A stretch of DNA of 64,000 nucleotides, taken from NCBI GenBank assembly GCA_038237625.1, contig JBBRYM010000013.1:12166-76165 (forward strand), given 5' to 3'. This DNA is from JAWVFM01 sp038237625. GTDB lineage: Bacteria > Actinomycetota > Thermoleophilia > Solirubrobacterales > 70-9. The position numbers and the translations under genes are program-made. Shown piece after piece: positions 53,855 to 62,330 of the stretch (within the stretch, counting starts at the first letter, position 1; every line of letters starts with the position of its first letter). The notes below the pieces were generated by a model that saw only the letters and a list, made by a program, of their open reading frames with translations, was not told where the DNA came from and ran no database searches.

Positions 53855-55324
53855 TTACGACGGGTTGATCGCCACGTACTTCGTCTCGAGGTACTCGTTG
53901 ATGCCCTCGTTGCCGCCCTCGCGGCCGACGCCTGACTGCTTGACGCCGCCGAAGGGGGCGCCGGCGTTGGAGACGATGCCCTGGTTGAGGCCGATCATGC
54001 CGGTCTCGAGGCGCTCGGCAACCCGCAGGGCTCGCTTGACGTCGCGGGTGTAGAGGTAGGCCACCAGGCCGTACTCGGTGTCGTTGGCGGCGGCGATTGC
54101 TTCGTCGTCGGAGTCGAAGGTCGCTACCGGCGCCACCGGGCCGAAGATCTCTTCGCGAAGCAACCTGGCGTCGCCAGGGACTTCGGCAAGAACGGTCGGC
54201 TCGTAGAAATAGCCGGGGCCGTCCACCGCGCCGCCACCGCAGAGGGCCTTGGCGCCCTTTGCGACAGCGTCGTCGACCAGCTCGGCAACCTTCGAGCGCT
54301 GGTCATCGTCGATCAGGGGGCCGACGTCGGTGTCGTCCTCGATGCCGGGGCCGAGCTTAAGCGCGCCCATCTTCTCGGCCAGGCGCGACGCGAACTCCTC
54401 CGCGACCGACGAATGGACGTGGAAGCGGTTGGCCGAGGTGCAGGCCTCGCCCACGTTTCGCATCTTGGCCATCATCGCTCCCTCGATCGCCGCGTCCATG
54501 TCGGCGTCTTCGAAGACGAGGAAGGGCGCGTTGCCCCCCAGCTCCATCGAAACGCGCAGCACACCGTCGGCGGCTTGGGCGATCAACTGCCGGCCAACCT
54601 CGGTGGAGCCGGTGAAGCTCAGCTTGCGAAGTCTCGGGTCCTCGATCACCGGCTTGGCGACATCGCCCGACGACGTGCTCGTGACCACGTTCAGCACTCC
54701 CGGCGGCAGCCCGCACTCCTCGAGGAGCTGGGCCAGGGCGATCATCGAAAGCGGCGTCAGCTTCGCCGGCTTGATGACCATGGTGCAGCCGGCGGCGATC
54801 GCGGGCCCGATTTTGCGCGTGCCCATCGCGTTGGGGAAGTTCCACGGGGTGATGAAGAAGCAGGGGCCGACAGGCTGGCGCATGACGAGGACGCGGCTGG
54901 CGCCGTTGCCGGCCGTCTTGTAGTAGCCGTCGATTCGAAGCGCCTCGCCCGAGAACCAGCGGAAGAACTCGGCGGCGTACGTGATCTCGGCCTTCGACTC
55001 GGAGACGGCTTTGCCCATCTCGAGGGTCATCAACGTGGCGAGGTCGTCGCTGCGCTCGTTCAAGAGCTCGAAGGCCCTCCAGAGGATCTCGCCCCGCTCG
55101 TTCGGCGCGGTGGCGGCCCACTCCTCCTGAGCGGCGACGGCCGCGTCCAGAGCAGCGGTTGCGTCGCCGGGCGTGGCGTCGGCGATCTCGCAGATCGGCT
55201 CCCCGGTTGCCGGATCTTCCACCGCGAAGGTGCCACCCTCGGCGGCGTCGCGCCACTCGCCTCCGATGAACAGGCGCTTCTCGACCTGCTTGACAACCGG
55301 CTGCTCGTGCACGGCAACGCTCAT
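53855..55324 (-). CDS. gabD: NAD(P)-dependent succinate-semialdehyde dehydrogenase-like enzyme
   Basis: A 489-residue aldehyde dehydrogenase oxidising an aldehyde, by best resemblance succinate semialdehyde, to its acid. It has the cofactor region FFITPWNFPNAMGTRKIGPAIAAGCTMVIKPA, FTGSTEVGRQLI, the catalytic Glu in MELGGNAPFLVFEDADMD, and the catalytic Cys in NVGEACTSANRFHVH. It ends with SGVGREGGNEGINEYLETKYVAI. No GABA transaminase gene lies nearby, so substrate choice is uncertain. GAGGAGATGGTGAA precedes the ATG. Confidence 0.88.
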   Translation of the reverse strand: MSVAVHEQPVVKQVEKRLFIGGEWRDAAEGGTFAVEDPATGEPICEIADATPGDATAALDAAVAAQEEWAATAPNERGEILWRAFELLNERSDDLATLMTLEMGKAVSESKAEITYAAEFFRWFSGEALRIDGYYKTAGNGASRVLVMRQPVGPCFFITPWNFPNAMGTRKIGPAIAAGCTMVIKPAKLTPLSMIALAQLLEECGLPPGVLNVVTSTSSGDVAKPVIEDPRLRKLSFTGSTEVGRQLIAQAADGVLRVSMELGGNAPFLVFEDADMDAAIEGAMMAKMRNVGEACTSANRFHVHSSVAEEFASRLAEKMGALKLGPGIEDDTDVGPLIDDDQRSKVAELVDDAVAKGAKALCGGGAVDGPGYFYEPTVLAEVPGDARLLREEIFGPVAPVATFDSDDEAIAAANDTEYGLVAYLYTRDVKRALRVAERLETGMIGLNQGIVSNAGAPFGGVKQSGVGREGGNEGINEYLETKYVAINPS

Positions 55325-55406
55325 TTCACCATCTCCTCGTGGTCTAGCCTGCTCGGAGGGCAGGGTACCCGGGCCGTTTCATCCGCAGGCCTCGGTGCCG
55401 TGTTCA

Positions 55407-55425
55407 GGCACCCTTGCTGGGTGCC
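55407..55425 (+). other. Hairpin upstream of the SpoIID-like gene
   Basis: GGCACCC-TTGCT-GGGTGCC is a perfect 7-base-pair hairpin, extendable by TTC/GAA with one bulged A, ending 14 bases before the ATG at 55440. It lies in the 115-base divergent gap and could act in the leader of the gene. I could not fit the gap to the cyclic-di-AMP riboswitch consensus. Confidence 0.4.
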
Positions 55426-55439
55426 GAATGGGTTTAGCG

Positions 55440-56729
55440 ATGCAGCCGATGCACCACCGCAACAACATTCGAAGCGGCCGGCTCCGTGCCGGCACTGCCG
55501 TCACGGCGATCGCTGCGTCGCTGGCGATGGGCGGCATCTTCACGGGCTCGGCCGAAGCCAAGTGGGTGATTCGAGGCGGCGGCTTCGGGCACGGCATCGG
55601 CCTCAGCCAGTACGGGGCGTACGGCTTCGCCCAGCACGGGCGCGACTACAAGCAGATCCTCCATCACTACTACCGGCATACGACCATCGGCAAGGTCAAG
55701 GGCTCGAAGGTGAAGGTCCTGCTGACCTCGGGGGTCTCCTCCGTCTACTTCAGCGGCGCGCGCAAGGCGTGCGGGCGGTCGATCTCGCCGGGCAAGAGCT
55801 ACGCGTTTGCAGACTCCGGCTCCAGCGTTTCGCTCCTCAACCACCGCGGTCACACGATCACGGCCTGCGGGCGAAACGGCAGCGCCGGCGGGGGCGGCGC
55901 GGTCGCCATCTCCGGCCAGGGCCACTACCGCGGGCAACTCGTCGCCGAGTCCCAGTCGGGGGGCCTTTATGTCGTCAACCGGGTGAGCATCGAGGACTAC
56001 GTCAAGGGCGTGATCCCGAATGAGATGCCCGCGAGCTGGGCGCAGCAGGCGCTGCGCGCCCAGGCCGTCGCCGCGCGCTCCTATGCCCTCGCGACGAAGC
56101 AATCCGGGCCCTTTGACCTCTACGACGACACTCGCAGCCAGGTGTACGGCGGCAAGGACACCGAGCAGCCGGCCTCCAACCGTGCCGCCAGCGCAACCGC
56201 GGGGAGGGTGGTCAAGTACCAGGGGGCGATCGCGACCACCTACTTCTTTTCGACCTCGGGCGGCCACACGGAGAACATCGAGAACTCCTGGGTCGGCTCG
56301 TCGCCGGTTCCCTACCTAAAGGGCGTTCGCGACCCCTACGACAACATCTCGCCGGCGCACCGCTGGAAGGTTCCGCTGTCGCACGCCGCGATCTCGTCGC
56401 GGCTCTCGGGGCTCTTTGGGGGCCGGCTTCGAAAGATCCACGTGCTGGAGCGCGGGACGTCTCCGCGGATCGTCTACGCGCGGGTCGTCGGTTCGTCCGG
56501 ATCGACCAAGGTCACGGGCTCGACCCTCGAGTCCCGCCTCGGCCTCCTGGACTCGTGGATGAGCTTCGGCAAGCACGAGACCGGCGTCCCGGCATCGCGG
56601 GCCGGCCACCATCACCACGGTGGAGGCGGCGGCGGTATCGGGACCGGCAGCGGTGGCATCGGCACCGGCAAGGTCGCCGCGGTGCGCTCGCTGGTCGAGA
56701 CCGGCCCTCCGGTCCAGCCGCAGCCATAA
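55440..56729 (+). CDS. Secreted SpoIID/LytB-domain protein
   Basis: A 429-residue exported protein with a long signal peptide (TAVTAIAASLAMGGIFTGSAEA). The GGGFGHGIGLSQYGAYGFAQHG motif, normally found near the C-terminus of SpoIID-type lytic enzymes, stands at the N-terminus of the mature protein, and the core VSIEDYVKGVIPNEMPASWAQQALRAQAVAARSYAL follows near residue 182, so the order looks permuted. TYFFSTSGGHTENIE is also characteristic. The C-terminus is a His/Gly-rich linker (HHHHGGGGGGIGTG). SpoIID proteins act on peptidoglycan glycan strands; non-sporulating actinobacteria keep relatives. ATG 55440 is preferred over 55449. Confidence 0.87.
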   Translation: MQPMHHRNNIRSGRLRAGTAVTAIAASLAMGGIFTGSAEAKWVIRGGGFGHGIGLSQYGAYGFAQHGRDYKQILHHYYRHTTIGKVKGSKVKVLLTSGVSSVYFSGARKACGRSISPGKSYAFADSGSSVSLLNHRGHTITACGRNGSAGGGGAVAISGQGHYRGQLVAESQSGGLYVVNRVSIEDYVKGVIPNEMPASWAQQALRAQAVAARSYALATKQSGPFDLYDDTRSQVYGGKDTEQPASNRAASATAGRVVKYQGAIATTYFFSTSGGHTENIENSWVGSSPVPYLKGVRDPYDNISPAHRWKVPLSHAAISSRLSGLFGGRLRKIHVLERGTSPRIVYARVVGSSGSTKVTGSTLESRLGLLDSWMSFGKHETGVPASRAGHHHHGGGGGGIGTGSGGIGTGKVAAVRSLVETGPPVQPQP

Positions 56730-56736
56730 AACCTGA

Positions 56737-56764
56737 ACGGGGTCACTGGAGGGTCAGACCCCGT
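56737..56764. repeat. ACGGGGTC/GACCCCGT hairpin after the SpoIID-like gene
   Basis: Eight-base arms ACGGGGTC (56737-56744) and GACCCCGT (56757-56764) flank a 12-base loop that itself repeats GGGTCA. It shares the GGGGTC...GACCCC core with the palindrome at 23661-23680. Both lie just after a stop codon, which supports a terminator or dispersed-palindrome role. Confidence 0.55.
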
Positions 56765-56784
56765 AACGGGTTGCTGACAGAAGG

Positions 56785-57777
56785 TCAGCCGTCGGGATAC
56801 GGCTGAATCGGGATGCCGTGCTCGAAGTCCCGGGAGCCGAACTCGTACGCCCCCGAAGCTTCGACCTCCACCCGGGTGCTCTTGTGGCCGGGGCGCTCGA
56901 CGTCGAGGCTCATGTTCGAGATCGAGCAATTCAGCGTGTGGTGCTCGGGCCCCTTGGGGTCGGCGTAGACCCAGCCGACCACATCTTTGCGGTCGGGCGC
57001 CTCAACGCTGCCGCGAATGCGCACACCCTTGCCGGGCAGGGTGAATTTGCACGAGCTCGGCTTCTCTTCAAACTCCGTTCCGTACGCGCTGAGGAAGCCG
57101 CCGATGCGAAGTGGCTCCCCGTCGAGGACGATCTGGCCGTTTGCGACCCAGGGAGTCGTCCAGCGGCCGACCTTGATGCGGCCCGCGGCGACGTCGATGT
57201 AGTCGCCCTCGCGACCGCCCAGCGCCGAAGCCTGAAGCCACACCCAGCGCTCGGCGTGCTCGGTGCCCCAGTTGTGACCGATCATTCCCGGCCAACCCGT
57301 GAGGTCGATCTGCTCGCCCCCGATCGTGAGGCGGCCGTCGAAGCTGCTGGCCGGATACGGGCTCAGAAACTTCGTCTTCGGGAGCTTCGTGCGATAAAGG
57401 CGCTCTGCGGGCAGGTGGTGAAGTGGCTCGGCGCCGTCGCTGAAGTGCAGATCCCAGCCCGCGCCCAGCTCGGGCGTTTCGATGGCGCCGGTCGCTTTGC
57501 CGGGAGCGAGAATCGCGTCGCCGATCCTGATGAAGGCTTCCTGAGGCGCCGAGAGTTCCTCCGGGCCGACGGTGACCTTCGCTGCTCGGGGGCTCGGGGC
57601 GGAAGCGTCGAAGTATGTGAACCAAAGCGAAGCTGCCGCGGGCTGATCCGGGCGTTGATGGACGGTGTGGCGGATCCACACTCCGCGGCGACCAGTGGGA
57701 TGGGTCGCCTTGACGTAGAAGCTCTCGTAGTGGCCGGCGCTGGGAGCAACGTCGGGAAAGCGCGCTTTTGTTCTCAC
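56785..57777 (-). CDS. Lipocalin-like protein (CrtC/tocopherol-cyclase-like), hypothetical
   Basis: A 330-residue, strand-rich protein starting at GTG 57777. It has paired beta-barrel-like regions, with VWIRHTVHQRPDQPAAASLWFTYFD in the first and GWPGMIGHNWGTEHAERWVWLQASAL in the middle. The GHNWGxExAxxWxW stretch is the pattern I associate with carotenoid 1,2-hydratase and tocopherol-cyclase-like lipocalin folds. No carotenoid genes are near. There is no signal peptide. It lies ten bases after the methyltransferase stop, in an operon with it and ychF. The function is unknown. Confidence 0.65.
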   Translation of the reverse strand: MRTKARFPDVAPSAGHYESFYVKATHPTGRRGVWIRHTVHQRPDQPAAASLWFTYFDASAPSPRAAKVTVGPEELSAPQEAFIRIGDAILAPGKATGAIETPELGAGWDLHFSDGAEPLHHLPAERLYRTKLPKTKFLSPYPASSFDGRLTIGGEQIDLTGWPGMIGHNWGTEHAERWVWLQASALGGREGDYIDVAAGRIKVGRWTTPWVANGQIVLDGEPLRIGGFLSAYGTEFEEKPSSCKFTLPGKGVRIRGSVEAPDRKDVVGWVYADPKGPEHHTLNCSISNMSLDVERPGHKSTRVEVEASGAYEFGSRDFEHGIPIQPYPDG

Positions 57778-57787
57778 GCAGGGCAAC

Positions 57788-58354
57788 CTACCGCCCGGGC
57801 CGCGAGCCCACAGCGATGCGCCCGCCCGCGAGCGCTCGGAACCGGAACTCCGTGCACGACTGCCAGCGCTGGATGACCTCCTGCTCGCCCGCGCGGTGCA
57901 TGTCGTCGAGAACGACAACCGCGGAAGGAGGAAGCCTCGACTCGAGCGCCTCAAGGGCCGGGATCCGCGCGAGCTCCGTGCCCGGCTCCCCCGCGGGCGG
58001 GCCGTCCACGAGCAGCAGGTCGATCTGAGGGGGCAGCCGCCGCAGAACCGCCGGCGAGTACCACGGCACGCCGGGCTCGGCCAGCGGGTGAGGGCGCAGG
58101 GGCGCGTGGATGACACGAGCGATCTCCGCCAGCCCGGCGCCGGCGAGCTCCTCCGAAACCCTGGCCGCCCACGCGGCGTCGTGCTCCACCGAGGTCAGGC
58201 GGCCACCCGTGCTCGCGACGCCGTGCGCCAGGGGGAGGGTGCCCGATCCCGCTCCGAGCTCGACGACCTCGGGAGCTTCGATGCGGTCGAGGAGCGCGAG
58301 AACATGGCTGCGGTCTTCCGCGGCAAGCTCCCAGCCGAGACCGCCGCCGGTCAC
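57788..58354 (-). CDS. Class I methyltransferase (O-methyltransferase-like)
   Basis: A 188-residue SAM-binding protein with VVELGAGSGTLPLAHGVASTGGRLTSVEHDAAW (motif I and the acidic end of strand 2) and a later DLLLVDGPPAGEPGTELARIPALEALESRLPPSAVVVLDDMHRAGE, which resembles metal-dependent O-methyltransferases (DG and DD ligands). The start is GTG 58354, immediately next to the ychF stop, so it belongs to the same message. The acceptor is unknown. Confidence 0.78.
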   Translation of the reverse strand: MTGGGLGWELAAEDRSHVLALLDRIEAPEVVELGAGSGTLPLAHGVASTGGRLTSVEHDAAWAARVSEELAGAGLAEIARVIHAPLRPHPLAEPGVPWYSPAVLRRLPPQIDLLLVDGPPAGEPGTELARIPALEALESRLPPSAVVVLDDMHRAGEQEVIQRWQSCTEFRFRALAGGRIAVGSRPGR

Positions 58355-59431
58355 TTAGAAGCGGATGGTGATGACCTCGCCATCGGCCATCTCGTAGTCG
58401 CGACCCTCTGTCCGGAGCAGGCCGCGATCACGGGCGGCCGCGTAGCCGCCGGCGTCCACCAACTCCTTCCAGCCAATGACTTCCGCTCGCACGAAGCGCT
58501 GCTGGATGTCGGAGTGGACCTTGCCGGCTGCCTCCCAGGCGCTGGAGCCCCGCTCGAGGGCATGGGCCACCGCCTCCTTGTCCTCGCCCGCGGTGAAGAA
58601 GCTGATCAGCTCGAGCAGGTCGAACGCGGTGCGGATCACCACGGCAAGCCCCGACTCGGGGATCTCCAGCTCGCTTCGAAGCTCCGCCGCCTCCTCGGGA
58701 TCGTCGATCTCCGAAAGCTCAGCTTCGACCCGTGCGCTGATCGCAACGGCGGCGTCGCCGCGACGAGCAGCCATCTTCGCGACGGCCTCAGGGACGTCGT
58801 GCTCGCCCTCCTCGACGTTGGCGACGTAGAGGACCGGCTTCGAGGTCAGAGCGCCCAGACGCCGCGCCGCGTCGGGGGCGCTCGCCGGCGCGGGGACGTC
58901 GCGAACGGGGTTGCCCGACCCGAGCACTTCGACCACCACCTCGAGCCAGTCGCGCTCGGCGACCGCTGCCTTGTCAAGGGTCTTGGCCTGCTTGGCGACC
59001 CGCTCCAGCCGGCGCTCGGCCTGCTCGAGGTCCGCAGCGAGGAGCTCGGTCTCGATCAGATCGATGTCATCCGCAGGATCGACGCGGCCCTCAGGATGCG
59101 GCACTCCGCCGGATTGATGGGTGCGCACCACGTGACAGATGGCGTCCGTCTCGCGGATGGCGGCGAGAAAGCGGTTGCCGAGCCCCTCGCCCCCCGAAGC
59201 GCCACGGACGAGACCGGCGATGTCGTGGAAGGAGATTGTCTCCGGCACCACCTCCGAGGAGCGGACCGTCTTCGCAACCGCCTCCAGTCGTTCGTCTGGG
59301 ACGCTGACGACGGCGACGTTGGGATCGATCGTGGTGAAGGGATAGTCGCCGGTTTCGGCGCCGGCGCGCGTGAGCGCGTTGAACAGCGTCGACTTGCCGG
59401 CGTTCGGCAGGCCGACGATGCCGACCTTCAA
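58355..59431 (-). CDS. ychF: Redox-regulated ATPase YchF (OLA1 family)
   Basis: A 358-residue Obg-like P-loop ATPase that binds ribosomes. G1 is GLPNAGKSTLFNAL, G3 is DIAGLVRGASGGEGLG with the Obg-type Gly-rich switch, and KPVLYVANVEE replaces the NKxD motif, consistent with ATP rather than GTP preference. The C-terminal TGS domain (RTEGRDYEMADGEVITIRF) is complete. The start is TTG 59431, overlapping the stop of the PAP2 gene by four bases (TTGA). Confidence 0.95.
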   Translation of the reverse strand: MKVGIVGLPNAGKSTLFNALTRAGAETGDYPFTTIDPNVAVVSVPDERLEAVAKTVRSSEVVPETISFHDIAGLVRGASGGEGLGNRFLAAIRETDAICHVVRTHQSGGVPHPEGRVDPADDIDLIETELLAADLEQAERRLERVAKQAKTLDKAAVAERDWLEVVVEVLGSGNPVRDVPAPASAPDAARRLGALTSKPVLYVANVEEGEHDVPEAVAKMAARRGDAAVAISARVEAELSEIDDPEEAAELRSELEIPESGLAVVIRTAFDLLELISFFTAGEDKEAVAHALERGSSAWEAAGKVHSDIQQRFVRAEVIGWKELVDAGGYAAARDRGLLRTEGRDYEMADGEVITIRF

Positions 59432-59985
59432 AGCTCCTCGCCCCTGGCGACGAGGTCGATGAGGCGCTCCTCCAGCGATCGCTCACCCAGCTGCGGGACC
59501 AGCCCGCCGATCGCGATGCCGAGGACGGCCCCGGCGAGCACGTCGCTCGGGTAGTGCATCCCGAGGTAGGGACGGGTGATGCAGATCGCCGCGGCGAGCG
59601 CATGCAGCGGCACGCGCGTTCGGGGCTCAACTCTCCCGAACGCCGTCGCCGCGGCGAGCGAGGAGGTTGCGTGCGCCGAGGGAAACGACAGCGCGCTCGG
59701 CGCCGTTGCGAGCGGCGGCAGGCCACGAAGCTTCGGGCGCGGCCGGCGAACCGCGAGTTTCACCGCGTAGTTCGCGACCACAGCTCCCGGACCGACGGCG
59801 GCGCCGCGCAGCCAGCGCGAGCGGCGAGCGGGGTCGGCGGCCGCCCCCGCCAGCCCGATCGCTGCCCACACGGCCCCCCATTCGCCGATCGTGGCGAGTG
59901 CCTTGGCGGCCGATTCGGCCGCCAGGCTGTGCCCGCGGGTGCGCATCAGCCGCAAGAGGCGGGCGTCGGTGGAAGAGGTGGCCAT
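59428..59985 (-). CDS. PAP2-family membrane phosphatase
   Basis: A 185-residue membrane phosphatase with all three acid-phosphatase signatures: KLAVRRPRPK (KxxxxxxRP), SFPSAHATSS (PSGH-type), and TRPYLGMHYPSDVLAGAVLG (SRxxxxxHxxxD). It has about five hydrophobic segments. Likely substrates are undecaprenyl or lipid phosphates, but none is proven. ATG 59985 was chosen because the open frame above it is antisense to the next gene. It is translationally coupled to ychF downstream. Confidence 0.9.
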   Translation of the reverse strand: MATSSTDARLLRLMRTRGHSLAAESAAKALATIGEWGAVWAAIGLAGAAADPARRSRWLRGAAVGPGAVVANYAVKLAVRRPRPKLRGLPPLATAPSALSFPSAHATSSLAAATAFGRVEPRTRVPLHALAAAICITRPYLGMHYPSDVLAGAVLGIAIGGLVPQLGERSLEERLIDLVARGEEL

Positions 59986-60021
59986 CGAGCGGAGCAGGAT
60001 AGGCGCCGTCCGCTCGACAGG

Positions 60022-61116
60022 GTGAAATGGGCCGCTGTGGCCGCCCCCGCCGAGCTCACGGAATACGAGCGCCGCTTTCGCCGCGCCGGGCTTCCGTTGT
60101 TCATATCGGGCTACTCCGCTTCCACCGATGTCTTCAACCGGGCCCTGCCCCTGATCACGCTCGTGTTCGTGGGGGAGCTGCTCGGAGCCCTCAACCTCAA
60201 CTGGTCGGTTGCCGGAAACGTCGCGGCCATCGCTGGTTCTCTCGGCCTGGTTCTCGTTGTGGTTGCGGCGATCAACGGCTTCCGGGGCCGCCCCGCAACC
60301 GCAGTGCCGCAGGAAATCGGCAAGGTCGAGCTTGCGCTGTTCGTGCTGCTGCCGGCTCTGCTGCCGCTGATCTTCGGGGGTCAGTGGCGGAGCGCCTTGG
60401 CTACGGCGTCGATAAACGCGCTCATCCTGCTCTTGATCTACGCCACCTTCGGCTACGGCCTGCCGTCGATCGTGCGCTGGGCGCTCGCCCGGCTCGTCGG
60501 GCAGCTTGCTGCCTCCCTCTCGCTTCTCACTCGCGCAATTCCGCTGTTGATGCTGTTCTCGGTGCTGCTCTTCCTGACCCAGGAGATCTGGCAGATGTTC
60601 AGCCACGTCACTTTCGGGACGCTGGCGATCCTCGGCGTCCTGTTCGTCGGCTTGGGTGCTGCCTTTCTCCTGGCCCGCCTGCCGAGCGAGGTGCGCCGGC
60701 TCGAGGGTGAGGCGGGCGAGGGCGGGCCTCCGCTCGAACGCCGTCAGCGCTTGAACGTCGGACTCGTCCTGTTCGTGAGCCAGTCGCTTCAGGTGCTTAC
60801 GGTGAGCGTCGTCGTGGGAGCGTTCTTCGTCGCCCTGGGCGTGTTCACGATCGACACCCACATCCTGCACGAGTGGATCGGCCCGACGTTCCAGCCCCAC
60901 GAGCTGGTGAAGCTGAACGTCTTTGGGCATCAGGGGGTCATCACCGAAGAGCTCCTGCGAGTCGCGGGCGCAATCGCGGCCTTCACCGGCCTCTACTTCG
61001 CGATCTCGATGCTCACCGACGACGTCTATCGCCGCGAGTTCTTGGGCGAGCTGACCGACCAGATGCGCGAGACCTTCGCGGCGCGGGCGGAGTATCTGAA
61101 GCTCAAAGCCTCCTAG
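60022..61116 (+). CDS. Multi-pass membrane protein of unknown function
   Basis: A 364-residue protein with about six hydrophobic segments: LPLITLVFVGELLGAL, AAIAGSLGLVLVVVAAINGF, VELALFVLLPALLPLIF, AIPLLMLFSVLLFLTQEIW, GTLAILGVLFVGLGAAFLLARL and FVALGVFT. Hydrophilic loops contain LPSEVRRLEGEAGEGGPP. The N-terminus is soluble and Arg-rich (AELTEYERRFRRAGLP). I do not know the family. The start is taken at GTG 60022, with GTG 60037 as alternative. It is 36 bases from the divergent PAP2 gene. Confidence 0.75.
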   Translation: MKWAAVAAPAELTEYERRFRRAGLPLFISGYSASTDVFNRALPLITLVFVGELLGALNLNWSVAGNVAAIAGSLGLVLVVVAAINGFRGRPATAVPQEIGKVELALFVLLPALLPLIFGGQWRSALATASINALILLLIYATFGYGLPSIVRWALARLVGQLAASLSLLTRAIPLLMLFSVLLFLTQEIWQMFSHVTFGTLAILGVLFVGLGAAFLLARLPSEVRRLEGEAGEGGPPLERRQRLNVGLVLFVSQSLQVLTVSVVVGAFFVALGVFTIDTHILHEWIGPTFQPHELVKLNVFGHQGVITEELLRVAGAIAAFTGLYFAISMLTDDVYRREFLGELTDQMRETFAARAEYLKLKAS

Positions 61117-61126
61117 AGTTTCGCGC

Positions 61127-62158
61127 GTGAGCTCCAGCGTGACCATGGTGCCGGGCTTCCGGCATCTGCCCGGCAACCACTGCGGCTCGACAGCGCTGCG
61201 CAACCTGCTCACCTTCGCCGGCCTGGATATCACCGAGGAGATGGCCTTCGGCTTGGGCGCCGGGGCCTGCTTCTACTTCATCCCGATGGATGGCCAGTCG
61301 CCCTCGCGGTTCACCAACGGGCGCACCTCGCGGCTCGAGGAGCAGTTCGTGGAGCTGACCGGTGCGCCGATCGAGCAGCGGACGTTTCCGAACCCCGAGC
61401 AGAGCTGGGAGGCAGCCCGCGCGAGCGTCGCCGCCGGCAGGCCAGCCTTGCTGCTCTCGGACCTCTACTACCTCGACCACTACGACCGCTCGGCACACTT
61501 CCCGGGACACGCCCTTGTCCTGGCGGGATTCGACTCGGATGTCGCCTACCTATCCGACACCGGCTTCGAGGAGCTGCAGACGACGACACTCGCGAGCCTC
61601 GCAAAGGCCCGGCACGCTCAGCATCCTGTCTTTCCGCTCGCCGGGCACATGTTCACCGTTGCCGACCTGGATGGATTCGATCCCACCCCTGCGATTCCCG
61701 CGGCAGTTGAAAGCTCTGCCCGGAGGATGATCGAGCCGCCGCTGGGCGATTTCGAGGGTCTGCCGGGCCTGCGCCAGTTCGCCGCCGAGGTGGGCGCGTG
61801 GCCCGAGGTCGTCGCCGACTGGCAGTGGTGCGCCCGCTTCAACTATCAGGTGATCGAGCGCCGCGGGACGGGCGGCGGGAATTTTCGGTTGATGTACTCG
61901 CGGTTTCTCCAGGAGGCGGGATATGGGGAGGCGAAGCTCGCTGCGGTCGCGGCCTCCGCGTGGACGAAGCTGGCAGAGGCGCTGAAGTTGGCCAGCGAGC
62001 AGGAGGAGGCGAAGCCGCAGCTATGGAGCGCGGTTGCGGTTCGCGCAGGGGTCGTCCTCGAAGCCGAAGAGGCGCTCTGGCCCGCCCTGCCCCAGCCCGG
62101 GAAACGGGCAGCTACTGGGCGAAGCCGATCGAGCTGTGGGGATCCGGGATGCGGATGA
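61127..62158 (+). CDS. BtrH/DUF4872-like cysteine-protease-fold protein
   Basis: A 343-residue protein. The N-terminal half matches the butirosin BtrH N-terminal domain, a papain/C39-like acyltransferase or peptidase fold. The putative nucleophile is in HLPGNHCGSTALRNLL, the His in FPGHALVLAGFD and the Asp in YLSDTGFEEL. The C-terminal half resembles DUF4872 (GNFRLMYSRFLQEAGYGE). In butirosin synthesis BtrH moves an acyl group to an aminoglycoside, but no aminoglycoside genes lie here, so a peptide- or amine-modifying role is only a possibility. TAGAGT lies seven bases before GTG 61127. Its end overlaps the convergent gene by 47 bases. Confidence 0.8.
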   Translation: MSSSVTMVPGFRHLPGNHCGSTALRNLLTFAGLDITEEMAFGLGAGACFYFIPMDGQSPSRFTNGRTSRLEEQFVELTGAPIEQRTFPNPEQSWEAARASVAAGRPALLLSDLYYLDHYDRSAHFPGHALVLAGFDSDVAYLSDTGFEELQTTTLASLAKARHAQHPVFPLAGHMFTVADLDGFDPTPAIPAAVESSARRMIEPPLGDFEGLPGLRQFAAEVGAWPEVVADWQWCARFNYQVIERRGTGGGNFRLMYSRFLQEAGYGEAKLAAVAASAWTKLAEALKLASEQEEAKPQLWSAVAVRAGVVLEAEEALWPALPQPGKRAATGRSRSSCGDPGCG

Positions 62159-62330
62159 AGACCACGGTCTTCACGTTCAGCACCAGCACACCGTCGTCGG
62201 TTTCGACTTCGTGCCAGCCCTCGCCGGACTCGACCGCTTCACGTAGGTTCTTCAAGGCTGACTCGTCGAGGCGAGAGCTCACCACCTGCCCGATTCCCAT
62301 TCCGATCTCGACACGTCGGCGCTCAGCCAT
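62112..62330 (-). CDS. DUF3107-like small protein
   Basis: A 72-residue protein with VEIGMGIGQVVSSRLDESALKNLREAVES and VLVLNVKTVVFIRI. The layout of a strand, a helix and two strands ending in a valine-rich FIRI resembles DUF3107 proteins, common in actinobacteria and without known function. ATG 62330 overlaps the epimerase stop (TGATG), suggesting coupled translation; a TTG one codon earlier is also in frame. Confidence 0.7.
   Translation of the reverse strand: MAERRRVEIGMGIGQVVSSRLDESALKNLREAVESGEGWHEVETDDGVLVLNVKTVVFIRIPDPHSSIGFAQ

Noticed and set aside
55325..55439. Cyclic-di-AMP riboswitch upstream of the SpoIID-like gene
   Set aside because: GGGTGCCGAAT is reminiscent, but the remaining conserved blocks of that riboswitch are not present in the 115-base gap.
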